This document shows, one piece after another, positions 6,691-12,166 of a stretch of DNA of 12,166 nucleotides (the stretch's first letter is position 1; every line of letters begins with the position of its first letter). The stretch covers positions 1 to 12,166 of the forward strand of contig JAUWZM010000075.1 in NCBI GenBank assembly GCA_030615365.1. The letters run 5' to 3'. The position numbers and the translations under genes were made by a program. Under the pieces are notes generated by a model. The model searched no databases. It was not told the DNA's origin and saw nothing but the letters and a program-made list of their open reading frames with translations. The stretch comes from Candidatus Aerophobota bacterium. GTDB lineage: Bacteria > Aerophobota > Aerophobia > Aerophobales > B3-G15.

Positions 6691-7329
6691 TTACGCAGCT
6701 CCTAAAAGTTGTTTTGCTTTATTTGCAGCAGATGAAGCATCGGGAGCATAACCATCAGCTCCGATCTCATCAGCATAGCTCTGTGTAATTGGAGCTCCTC
6801 CAATCATAACCTTAACTTTATCTGTAAGATCAGATCCTTTTAGTGCCTGGACTACATCCTTCATGCCAGTCATAGTGGTAGTCAAAAGAGCAGAAACACC
6901 AATAATATTAGCCTTCTTTTCCTTAGCTGCTTCAACAAATTTCTCTGGAGAAACATCAACACCTAAATCAACTACCTCAAATCCAGCTCCTTCCATCATC
7001 ATTCCCACTAAGTTTTTCCCAATGTCATGCAAATCTCCTCTTGCTGTACCCAACACTACTGTTCCTATGCTTTCAACACCTTTATCTGCAAGTAGAGGTT
7101 TTAAAATTGCCATGCCTGATTTCATGGCTCTTGCAGCAATAAGCATCTCAGGAACATAAAACTCGTTTCGCTCGAATTTTCCTCCCACTATACTCATACC
7201 TGCGATAAGGCCATCATTAAGAATTTTCTCTATATCCTGACCTTCATCAACAGCTTTTTGAACAAGCTCTTTCACCTCAGGTGCCTTCCCTTGAACTATA
7301 CTTTCCTTTATTTTCCCTAAGTTTACCAT
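6691..7329 (-). CDS. Corrinoid (B12-binding) methyltransferase partner protein, MtaC/MtbC/MttC-like
   Basis: This 212-residue protein carries the corrinoid cofactor that shuttles methyl groups between two methyltransferases. The N-terminal helical cap (about residues 1-88) contains MLIAARAMKSGMAILKPLL. The Rossmann-like B12 domain (about 89-212) contains the D99-L-H101-D-I-G104 motif, with H101 the predicted lower cobalt ligand. The usual SALLTT (146-151) and GGAP (177-180) loops follow. AAGGAGG lies 5 nt before the ATG, giving strong predicted translation. It is the only corrinoid protein seen, downstream of two UroD-type genes and upstream of folE-fhs-folD. The methyl donor cannot be read from this sequence, because MtaC, MtbC, MttC and demethylase homologues look alike. 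Cob(I)alamin reactivation would need a separate activase, not seen here. Confidence 0.93.
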   Translation of the reverse strand: MVNLGKIKESIVQGKAPEVKELVQKAVDEGQDIEKILNDGLIAGMSIVGGKFERNEFYVPEMLIAARAMKSGMAILKPLLADKGVESIGTVVLGTARGDLHDIGKNLVGMMMEGAGFEVVDLGVDVSPEKFVEAAKEKKANIIGVSALLTTTMTGMKDVVQALKGSDLTDKVKVMIGGAPITQSYADEIGADGYAPDASSAANKAKQLLGAA

Positions 7330-7471
7330 TCCTACCTCCTTGTCAAAAATTTTTAATATTATTGAAACTAATCATTGATACCATGCTTACCAATAACTTA
7401 ACACTATCTGCATCTCTTAAAAGATATCGTAATAGTTTAGTTTTTCTAAAATTCTTGTTTTCTCTGGCAAT

Positions 7472-7527
7472 TGTAGCTGCCCAATTCATTGGGCGAATTT
7501 AATGCGCCGATAAATCGGCAAGCTACA
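7472..7527. repeat. Nested palindrome with potential cruciform or three-way-junction fold
   Basis: The outer arms TGTAGCT (7472-7478) and AGCTACA (7521-7527) enclose two perfect small hairpins. These are GCCCAAT-tc-ATTGGGC at 7479-7494 and GCCGAT-aa-ATCGGC at 7506-7519. The two inner stems differ in sequence but share the same design. It looks like a small dispersed palindromic element that would fold as a clover shape in RNA from either strand. Confidence 0.75.
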
Positions 7528-7545
7528 TGAGATTGCTCTGACTTC

Positions 7546-7564
7546 CACAGACGAGATGTCTGTG
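7546..7564. repeat. 7-bp hairpin
   Basis: CACAGAC at 7546-7552 pairs with GTCTGTG at 7558-7564 around a 5-nt loop. It lies 18 nt from the nested palindrome and may belong to the same element. No T-run follows on either strand. Confidence 0.55.
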
Positions 7565-7574
7565 CCACCACATG

Positions 7575-7601
7575 CCTTGCTCCTCGCAAGGACGAGCAAG
7601 G
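7575..7601. repeat. 8-bp inverted repeat
   Basis: CCTTGCTC at 7575-7582 is the complement of GAGCAAGG at 7594-7601, with an 11-nt loop. On the plus strand a run of six T follows 9 nt later, but no plus-strand gene ends here. On the minus strand it would be in the leader of the corrinoid transcript. Confidence 0.5.
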
Positions 7602-7663
7602 AACCTTATGTTTTTTAGGAAAACTTACCTATTACAAGATATCATTACTGCATAATAATTTGA

Positions 7664-7691
7664 AATATAACAAAAAAAAATATAATGTCAA
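7664..7691 (-). promoter_or_regulatory. Candidate sigma-70-type promoter for the corrinoid-folE-fhs-folD genes
   Basis: The minus strand has a perfect TTGACA at 7691-7686, a 16-bp spacer containing a run of nine T, and TATATT at 7669-7664. It starts 36 bp after the stop of the 7727-8782 gene and points at the corrinoid gene 335 bp away. In such an AT-rich gap a chance match is possible. Confidence 0.45.
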
Positions 7692-7726
7692 GAAGGCGAA
7701 TCAGCATCATCAAATAAGAGGCGAAA

Positions 7727-8782
7727 TTAGATACATATCCCAGCCTGTTCTGCAAAGGCTTCAATCACTGCCACTGCATTTTCTGTGGGAGTTTCAGGTT
7801 GTATTGCTTTTGCAGGCTCCAGGATATATCCCCCTCCTTTCCCCATTTCTCTGCACAGCTTTCTCACCTCTGCTTTTATCTCAGATGGGCTGCCAAAGGG
7901 AATGATGCTTTGAGAACCAAGACCACCATAAAAGGTGATGTCCTTTCCATATAGTTTTTTTAACCTGTAGGGGCTGTTGTTCTTTGCCTCAGGTTGCACA
8001 CTCTCATATACATCAAGTCCAATATCAATAAGATCAGGGAGTATCTCTGCTTCACTTCCACACATATGATGAAGGGTATACTTACCTGCCTTATGAGCCT
8101 TCGCGTACATCTTGGCATAATATGGCTTGAAGTATTTTCGCCAACGCTCAGCACCTATGATAATACCATCTTGATAGGCAAAGTCATCACCGAACATAAT
8201 TCCATCCAGGGGTAAGGTAAGAACCTTGTTGAGTAACATCATATGTTCCTCAAATATTCGTTCAACAAGCTCCTGGTAGAAATCGGGATGAGCAACCACA
8301 TCCATAAGTGCATTTTCAAAACCTCTTATAACCCAGCTTTGCTCAAATAAACCAAAACTAAGGGAAGTTGTTAGAAAATAACCCTCATTCTCATCAATGA
8401 GCCTAAGGGCACGCTCATACCACTCTTTGTCAAAAAAAGCATCAAGAGCCGGAAATGTATAACCAGCAAAAGTTGGCTCCTCTAACGCTGGTTTCACAAT
8501 ATGCATGGGTCGCTTATCCACACGCCATTGAGTGCCATATGGATCAGTGCAAAAAGTTTTTCCTGATCCATAATCAATACCAAAATTAACCGTTGGAATT
8601 CCCACAATGTGATTATTTAGCTTTGCGCGCCAGGAATCATCTCCATAATAGGAATTTACCCGTTTTAACGCACCCTGTTCAACAAGATTTTTATCACCAT
8701 CTTCCTCAAAAGACAAATTATAGGGGATAAAATCTGTCTCCTTATGCTCTATCTGAGCTATTACTCTTTCTTTAAAAGTCAC
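7727..8782 (-). CDS. UroD/MtaA-family methyltransferase-like protein, 351 aa, GTG start
   Basis: I choose the GTG at 8782, preceded by AGGAGG with a 6-nt spacer. The open frame extends to an ATG at 8848, but those 22 residues translate mainly a dispersed repeat. From the new start the protein opens with the family-typical TFKERVIAQIEHKETDFIPYN. It contains GIMFGDDFAYQDG at 194-206, LHHMCGS at 237-243 (H239 and C241 form the H-x-C metal pair), ITFYGGLGSQ at 282-291, and GGGYILEPAKAIQPETP at the C-terminus. In MtaA/MtbA a third zinc-binding Cys sits in the last block; here that position is K325. True HemE activity is unlikely given the context and subfamily. It follows another UroD-type gene by 154 bp and precedes the corrinoid gene, so it may methylate or demethylate that protein. 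Methyl donor unknown. Confidence 0.87.
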   Translation of the reverse strand: MTFKERVIAQIEHKETDFIPYNLSFEEDGDKNLVEQGALKRVNSYYGDDSWRAKLNNHIVGIPTVNFGIDYGSGKTFCTDPYGTQWRVDKRPMHIVKPALEEPTFAGYTFPALDAFFDKEWYERALRLIDENEGYFLTTSLSFGLFEQSWVIRGFENALMDVVAHPDFYQELVERIFEEHMMLLNKVLTLPLDGIMFGDDFAYQDGIIIGAERWRKYFKPYYAKMYAKAHKAGKYTLHHMCGSEAEILPDLIDIGLDVYESVQPEAKNNSPYRLKKLYGKDITFYGGLGSQSIIPFGSPSEIKAEVRKLCREMGKGGGYILEPAKAIQPETPTENAVAVIEAFAEQAGICI

Positions 8783-8788
8783 ATTTTT

Positions 8789-8794
8789 CCTCCT
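8789..8794 (-). promoter_or_regulatory. Ribosome binding site supporting the GTG start at 8782
   Basis: AGGAGG lies 6 nt upstream of the GTG codon. The alternative ATG at 8848 lies within a repeat and has no such site. Confidence 0.75.
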
Positions 8795-8812
8795 GATACA
8801 TCTGAACGTATT

Positions 8813-8863
8813 GTCAAAACACAACCGCAGAGAACGCAGAGAAATCATTAACTATCACTACAC
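8813..8863. repeat. Dispersed intergenic repeat, copy 2
   Basis: It matches copy 1 (2645-2695) at 45 of 51 positions, including a shared 24-bp identical core. It sits in the 154-bp gap between two UroD-type genes, in the same orientation relative to the following gene as copy 1. Confidence 0.8.
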
Positions 8864-8936
8864 TGTGAAGCTTTTGATTATCTTTCTGTAATATCCTCCT
8901 GGAAAAGAGGTAGAAAGAACAGCTTTCCAGAAGGGT

Positions 8937-10172
8937 CTATTTTTGTCTCCACTTCAGCCCTTCCTCCAGCATCGCAAGATAATTCGGAATAGGCATGTAG
9001 TTAGTAATAGTATTTCCACTGCCTAAGGCAAATCTTCCCATCCCCATGCATTCCTGTAGAATTTCCCTCACGTATCCCTGCAGGCTTTCTTTATCTAAGC
9101 GACATAGCTTATCCATATCTACCCCTCCTAAAATCCCTACTTTCTCCCCATATTTTTTTGAGAAGTGCGCCACAGAAATAATTACATCTTGGAATGAATG
9201 GAAAGTATCAATCTCTGCATCTTCTATAAAATCTTCCATCACATCAAGTACATTTCCACAACAGTGAACCCAGTACTGTTTACCATATTGATGGGCAAGC
9301 GATGCATACTTTTTGTACCAGGGGAAAATGAGTTTTCTTAACAATTCAGGGCTAATATTTGTACCTGTTTTATGGCCAATATCATCTGCGTGCCAGATAG
9401 CTCCAACACAATCAAAGGATAACACAGTTTCGTAAAACTGAGAAGCTATCCTGCCCCACTTATTGATAACAGCTTCTACTAAATCTGGTTGGTCATAGAG
9501 TAAATAGTACAGACCTTCCGGGCCCAGTAAAAAGTCAGCAACATACTCATACAAAGAAAAAACCGGGATAACTTTCATACCTTCAGGTAAATTCTCACTG
9601 ATGCACTCATAAAAGCTGTTTACTTCGATATTCTCCATACTCAACCTTTCCCAGTTGAATTTCTCAAAATCCTCCCAGGAGGTGATAATCCCCTGCGTTT
9701 CCTCTATCCATACTCTTTTGCCTCCAGCATCATCTCCAGAGAAGGAATCGATAGTTTTTGAAAGTGCAGCTGTATCCCTGGTTATTCTTGTTTTGGGTTT
9801 GAGCATCCACAAAAATACCGAATTCGGACTCAATCCAGGAACAAAGTCATAACCCATGCGGTAATAAAACTCAATATAACTTTTTATGAAAGTCTCCTCT
9901 TCCTTTGTTGTTAAGAGATTAATGCTATTTTTCTTCCCTTCCATGAGCTGCGTAACCTTCTGTTGTCGAATATGATTCACTTCAGATACGGGAAAATCCC
10001 TGCCCATCATAGTAAGAAAAAGCTGCATCACTTCAACATCAACACCAAGTTCTACAAAGTGCACTCTATCTGCCTTCTCTTCCCCTGCCAGGACACGGCT
10101 GAGTTTCTGAAAATCAGGGGTGGGGGCCTCTAACGGGAAAACCTTGCTCAAACTTCCCTGTCCCTGGAACAT
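8937..10172 (-). CDS. UroD/MtaA-family methyltransferase-like protein, 411 aa
   Basis: The ATG at 10172 has AAGGAGG 8 nt upstream. An in-frame GTG at 10181 overlaps that ribosome site and is rejected. The protein is longer than canonical UroD (about 350), with an N-terminal extension and an insertion before ITSWEDFEKF. Core features are SFDCVGAIWHADD at 252-264, WVHCCGN at 301-307 (H303 and C305 form the H-x-C metal pair), LGGVDMDK at 348-355, and LGSGNTI at 383-389. The third zinc Cys of MtaA-type enzymes corresponds to about N387 here, so the metal site is incomplete or different. It is the close paralogue of the gene cut at the left edge (1-702). It stands first of the two UroD genes ahead of the corrinoid gene. 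Methyl transfer to or from that protein is inferred; the substrate is unknown. Confidence 0.88.
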   Translation of the reverse strand: MFQGQGSLSKVFPLEAPTPDFQKLSRVLAGEEKADRVHFVELGVDVEVMQLFLTMMGRDFPVSEVNHIRQQKVTQLMEGKKNSINLLTTKEEETFIKSYIEFYYRMGYDFVPGLSPNSVFLWMLKPKTRITRDTAALSKTIDSFSGDDAGGKRVWIEETQGIITSWEDFEKFNWERLSMENIEVNSFYECISENLPEGMKVIPVFSLYEYVADFLLGPEGLYYLLYDQPDLVEAVINKWGRIASQFYETVLSFDCVGAIWHADDIGHKTGTNISPELLRKLIFPWYKKYASLAHQYGKQYWVHCCGNVLDVMEDFIEDAEIDTFHSFQDVIISVAHFSKKYGEKVGILGGVDMDKLCRLDKESLQGYVREILQECMGMGRFALGSGNTITNYMPIPNYLAMLEEGLKWRQK

Positions 10173-10230
10173 AAAAAGCACCTCCTTATTATTATTTGGC
10201 TAATTTTACCAGTATCTCATCCTTACCTTT

Positions 10231-10555
10231 TTAATTGTACCTAAAGCTACTCGTCAATCCGAATTTAGGGTTAAACCTTTCACTCCTTTTGCGTAAATAT
10301 TTAGTAAACCCGTTTAGAATTCTTAGCCATCCTATCTAAATCTTGCAATTCTAATCTTACCATAATTTCCCTCTCAAGGCAACACATATCTAAATTTGGT
10401 TGCAATGATACTGCACGCGTTGAACCTAAAAACTTAAAGCGATGCGATTGCTTTAGGAAAGTGCAAAGAGGGTCAAATATATCGTTACCACTTTTACCTC
10501 GCCATGTAATTACAATAATGTAAAATCTAAAATGAATCAGTAATTGATGTTTATG
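10231..10555 (-). pseudogene. Frameshifted coding remnant of unrecognised family
   Basis: One frame runs open for 84 residues (10301-10555) with protein-like content: VITWRGKSGNDIFDPLC, then FKFLGSTRAVSLQPN and LEREIMVRLELQDLDRM, ending RVY-stop. Reading then continues in a second frame as TKYLRKRSERFNPKFGLTSS to a stop at 10231. That fits one gene with a frameshift near 10305-10310. No start with a ribosome site is seen upstream, and the frame is closed by TAG at 10556-10558, so it appears truncated at the N-terminus as well. I do not recognise the family. The rest of the 10173-10568 gap shows nothing else except the ribosome site of the downstream gene. Confidence 0.45.
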
Positions 10556-10568
10556 CTACAAAAACTTG

Positions 10569-11597
10569 CTATTCAGAAGCAAGGTATTCTTTTAAAAAAG
10601 AAGCCGCGGGACGTTTCTTTCCTCCTGGATGAACTAAACTATGATTGGGAGTAAATTTGGAAATCATAAGCTGCCAGACATAGAAACCTATTTTTTCTTT
10701 TATAAGGATTGGCAATACATCTTTAAAATAGGCAAGCTGCACCTCGTCACAGATAATCTGAGCATTTTCCGGTGAAAGTTTTTCTACCCCTATTGGATAA
10801 GGAGGAAAAGCATTTCCACCCCACTCAGTAAGCAAGATGGGTTTGTCCTCGTATCTTGATACGATCCTGGTCTCTTTTAAATCTTCCATTATTCCCTTGG
10901 AATTATAAGGATAACTATGAAAGGACAAAACATCCTCAAAGGCATAGATTTCTCTGTTATGTAAACGGGCTACCCCAACTGTTCGAGGAATCTTAGATTG
11001 AATAGTTTTTACAAGATTAGCAAAATGAGCAACAAACCTGACATATTCTCCTCCCATTAAAACCTGTTTTGGGTCAACTGTGGTAAATTCTTCAAAACGG
11101 GACTCACCGTTTCTGGGATAAAGATGAATAAAAGCCCTATAAGGCTCATTCATAATATCATAAAAGGCAATTCGTTCATCATTAAGATGAGAATTAATAA
11201 TATCCTTTGTATACTCCTCATAGTTTTCCCAATGTTCCTCACCTAATAAATCATATCCCGGATTAGCTATCCATCCTTTCCAGTAGCTCTTTTTAATTTC
11301 ATCAGAGAAGCCAAAACAGCCATCAAATAAAATTAACATGGGCTTAATTTTATGATTGTTGCAAAGAGATAAAAAATCCTCCAGTTTATTTAAAAAATCC
11401 TGATGATTTTTCTTATATACCTGGTAATGCAAAAAAACTCTTAAACTGTTTAACCCCAAATCCTCAGCATATCCTAACTCCTGGTCAATAATCTTTCTTT
11501 GATAATTTCCCCACATATCAACGGGATTTTTAGCATAGGAGGGAACATAATTCGCCCCGCGAATTCTCTCACAAACTTTGTAGAGATTCTGGTCCAT
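10569..11597 (-). CDS. Clan GH-A glycoside hydrolase, GH5/cellulase-like, cytoplasmic
   Basis: A retaining glycosidase with a (beta/alpha)8 barrel is predicted, 342 residues long. The N-terminus RGANYVPSYA (13-22) and the LGLNSLRVFLHY block (47-58) match early strands of GH5-like enzymes. The acid/base is predicted as E151 in YDIMNEPYR, and the nucleophile as E258 in ILLTEWGGN. H227 in SFHSYP and W309 in FYVWQLM sit at usual substrate-binding positions. AAGGAG precedes the ATG. No signal peptide or carbohydrate-binding module is seen, so it should act inside the cell on small oligosaccharides or glycosides. The exact linkage cannot be told; beta-mannosidase or beta-glucosidase types are both possible. 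It is flanked by gene debris on both sides and its link to the methyl-transfer genes is unproven. Confidence 0.82.
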   Translation of the reverse strand: MDQNLYKVCERIRGANYVPSYAKNPVDMWGNYQRKIIDQELGYAEDLGLNSLRVFLHYQVYKKNHQDFLNKLEDFLSLCNNHKIKPMLILFDGCFGFSDEIKKSYWKGWIANPGYDLLGEEHWENYEEYTKDIINSHLNDERIAFYDIMNEPYRAFIHLYPRNGESRFEEFTTVDPKQVLMGGEYVRFVAHFANLVKTIQSKIPRTVGVARLHNREIYAFEDVLSFHSYPYNSKGIMEDLKETRIVSRYEDKPILLTEWGGNAFPPYPIGVEKLSPENAQIICDEVQLAYFKDVLPILIKEKIGFYVWQLMISKFTPNHSLVHPGGKKRPAASFLKEYLASE

Positions 11598-11952
11598 TAT
11601 TCATATCTCCTTAATATATTGGATTTTAAAAGCTTTTCTGCAATGCACATTATATTAAACCTCTCTCTTTATAGTACTTCCTGACCTCTTTTAATATCTT
11701 TTCTATATCCTCCTAAACGATGCACCTCTCAGAAGTGGCCTACTATAGTTTCTCCCAAGTCTCGCTCTCCAAGTTTTTCGTTTCCAGAAGATGCACATGA
11801 GCGTCGATAACCATTTTTTTACCTACCTCCTTTTGAAATTTGTCCGGGTCTCCTGTAAAAATTGAATGTGCACCTTGATGTTTTTCTTTTTTGCCATCAT
11901 TCTTGGATCCGTAAAGCACTGCCAGTTATGACCAACCAGCAGAATATTCGTA
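11598..11952. other. Debris region between the glycosidase and the right-edge UroD gene
   Basis: No intact gene is present. It contains the amidohydrolase-like scrap at 11743-11922, a 20-codon coding-like tail at 11650-11712 (ending KYYKERGLI-stop), and at about 11870-11948 a second frame containing VGHNWQCFTDPRMMAKKKNI that I do not recognise. A TATAAT at about 11650-11655 on the minus strand has no good -35 partner. Confidence 0.45.
11743..11922 (-). pseudogene. Remnant of an amidohydrolase-like gene start
   Basis: An ATG at 11814 with AAGGAGG 9-10 nt upstream begins MVIDAHVHL, the classic first strand of metal-dependent amidohydrolases with its H-x-H metal motif. The frame ends after 23 codons at a TAG (11743-11745). 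Upstream of the ATG the same frame is open back to about 11922 with the protein-like stretch AHSIFTGDPDKFQKEVGKK. This could be the tail of a preceding, translationally coupled gene. No rest of an amidohydrolase barrel is found downstream. I read it as two gene ends left by a deletion. Confidence 0.5.
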
Positions 11953-12166
11953 TTAAGCTTTACTATAGCTCTTGGCTTCCTCGCACATAGCTAAAATGTT
12001 TAAAACAGGAACACCTGGCTCTAGGGTATGGTCGGGTGCGAGTATATATCCTCCTCCTTTTCCCACAATGTCTATTCTTTCTCTCACTTCCTGGCGTACC
12101 TGCTGAGGAGTCCCAAATGGTAGAGTTTTCTGGGTATTGATTCCGCCATAAAAAGTCATGTATTTG
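11953..12166 (-). CDS. UroD/MtaA-family protein, C-terminal 70 residues (enters from right edge)
   Basis: The frame is open to the window edge and ends at TAA 11953-11955. MTFYGGINTQKTLPFGTP and GGGYILAPDHTLEPGVPVLN correspond closely to the C-terminus of the 7727-8782 protein (ITFYGGLGSQ..IPFGSP and GGGYILEPAKAI). At the third metal-ligand position this copy has His (APDH), which is usual in one large UroD subfamily, instead of the Cys of MtaA. The last few residues may have been altered by the adjacent deletion, because debris begins immediately after the stop. The N-terminal catalytic region is outside the window. Confidence 0.85.
   Translation of the reverse strand, partial: KYMTFYGGINTQKTLPFGTPQQVRQEVRERIDIVGKGGGYILAPDHTLEPGVPVLNILAMCEEAKSYSKA

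Larger units (their letters stand above)
7330..7726. other. Intergenic region upstream of the corrinoid gene: promoter plus clustered hairpins
   Basis: This 397-bp stretch holds a near-consensus promoter at 7664-7691, hairpins at 7575-7601 and 7546-7564, and a nested three-part palindrome at 7472-7527. These are listed separately. A 48-codon frame at 7343-7489 starts inside a palindrome and is not called. If the promoter is used, the corrinoid mRNA would carry a structured leader of roughly 325 nt. I see no match to a cobalamin riboswitch. Confidence 0.55.

Noticed and set aside
6863..7159. Plus-strand 98-codon frame opposite the corrinoid gene
   Set aside because: Antisense shadow of a clearly coding B12-binding domain.
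7343..7489. 48-codon minus-strand frame just upstream of the corrinoid gene
   Set aside because: Its ATG lies inside a palindromic element and has no ribosome site; the content is AT-rich and unrecognised. It could be a relic but evidence is too thin.
6506..7726. Possible cobalamin or THF riboswitch
   Set aside because: No B12-box-like or other recognisable aptamer core was seen upstream of the corrinoid gene or folE; only generic hairpins.
8783..8848. Extended N-terminus of the 7727-8782 protein from an ATG at 8848
   Set aside because: It is largely repeat sequence, and AGGAGG lies 6 nt before the GTG at 8782.
8899..8930. CTGGAAA/TTTCCAG inverted repeat after the 8937 stop codon
   Set aside because: Only 7 bp with an 18-nt loop and no T-run, so a terminator call is not supported.
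9671..9684. CCTCCCAGGAGG palindrome within the 8937-10172 gene, also present near 291-303
   Set aside because: It encodes the conserved SWEDF block in both paralogues, so coding constraint explains it.
1..12166. CRISPR arrays, tRNA or rRNA genes, intact insertion sequences
   Set aside because: No regularly spaced repeats, no tRNA-like cloverleaf with anticodon features, and no transposase frames were found on either strand.

Overview
The window is an AT-rich stretch of a bacterial genome in which every convincing gene lies on the minus strand, so transcription runs from the right end to the left. The content points to a strictly anaerobic bacterium that handles one-carbon units with cobalamin and tetrahydrofolate (THF), as acetogens, other Wood-Ljungdahl bacteria and methylotrophic anaerobes do. 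No taxonomic marker is present. An uncultured anaerobic lineage is a reasonable guess but only a guess.

Layout in transcription order: (1) the C-terminal end of a uroporphyrinogen-decarboxylase (UroD)/MtaA-family protein entering from the right edge (11953-12166); (2) a region of gene debris that includes the N-terminus of an amidohydrolase-like protein (11598-11952); (3) an intact cytoplasmic clan GH-A (GH5-like) glycosidase (10569-11597); (4) a gap with a frameshifted, unrecognised coding remnant (10231-10555); (5) two consecutive UroD/MtaA-family genes (8937-10172 and 7727-8782); (6) a structured intergenic region with a near-consensus promoter and several perfect hairpins; (7) a B12-binding corrinoid protein (6691-7329); (8) folE, fhs and folD (6505 down to 3198); (9) a decayed alpha-L-fucosidase C-terminus (2827-3078); (10) a UroD-superfamily protein of a different subtype (1484-2611); (11) a gap with a GH3 beta-glucosidase N-terminal remnant and another remnant; (12) the N-terminal 234 residues of a fifth UroD/MtaA-family protein leaving at the left edge, a close paralogue of the 8937-10172 gene.

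The genes fit together as a corrinoid-dependent methyl-transfer module. UroD-family methyltransferases would move methyl groups from unidentified donors onto the corrinoid protein, or off it. THF would be the acceptor, and FolD and Fhs would oxidise the C1 unit to formate or run the reverse direction. FolE supplies the first step of pterin/THF synthesis. No methylene-THF reductase, THF-specific methyltransferase or corrinoid reductive activase is visible here. Five UroD-type genes around one corrinoid protein suggest several methyl donors. Intact and decayed glycosidases around the cluster raise the speculative idea that the donors are methylated sugars or glycosides.

Two points stand out. 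FolD lacks the family's catalytic lysine and has changes at three other key positions, so it may be a monofunctional, NAD-preferring dehydrogenase. The intergenic regions are unusually rich in dispersed repeats, hairpins and gene fragments. One repeat family lies just upstream of two UroD-type genes and creates false N-terminal extensions of both reading frames.
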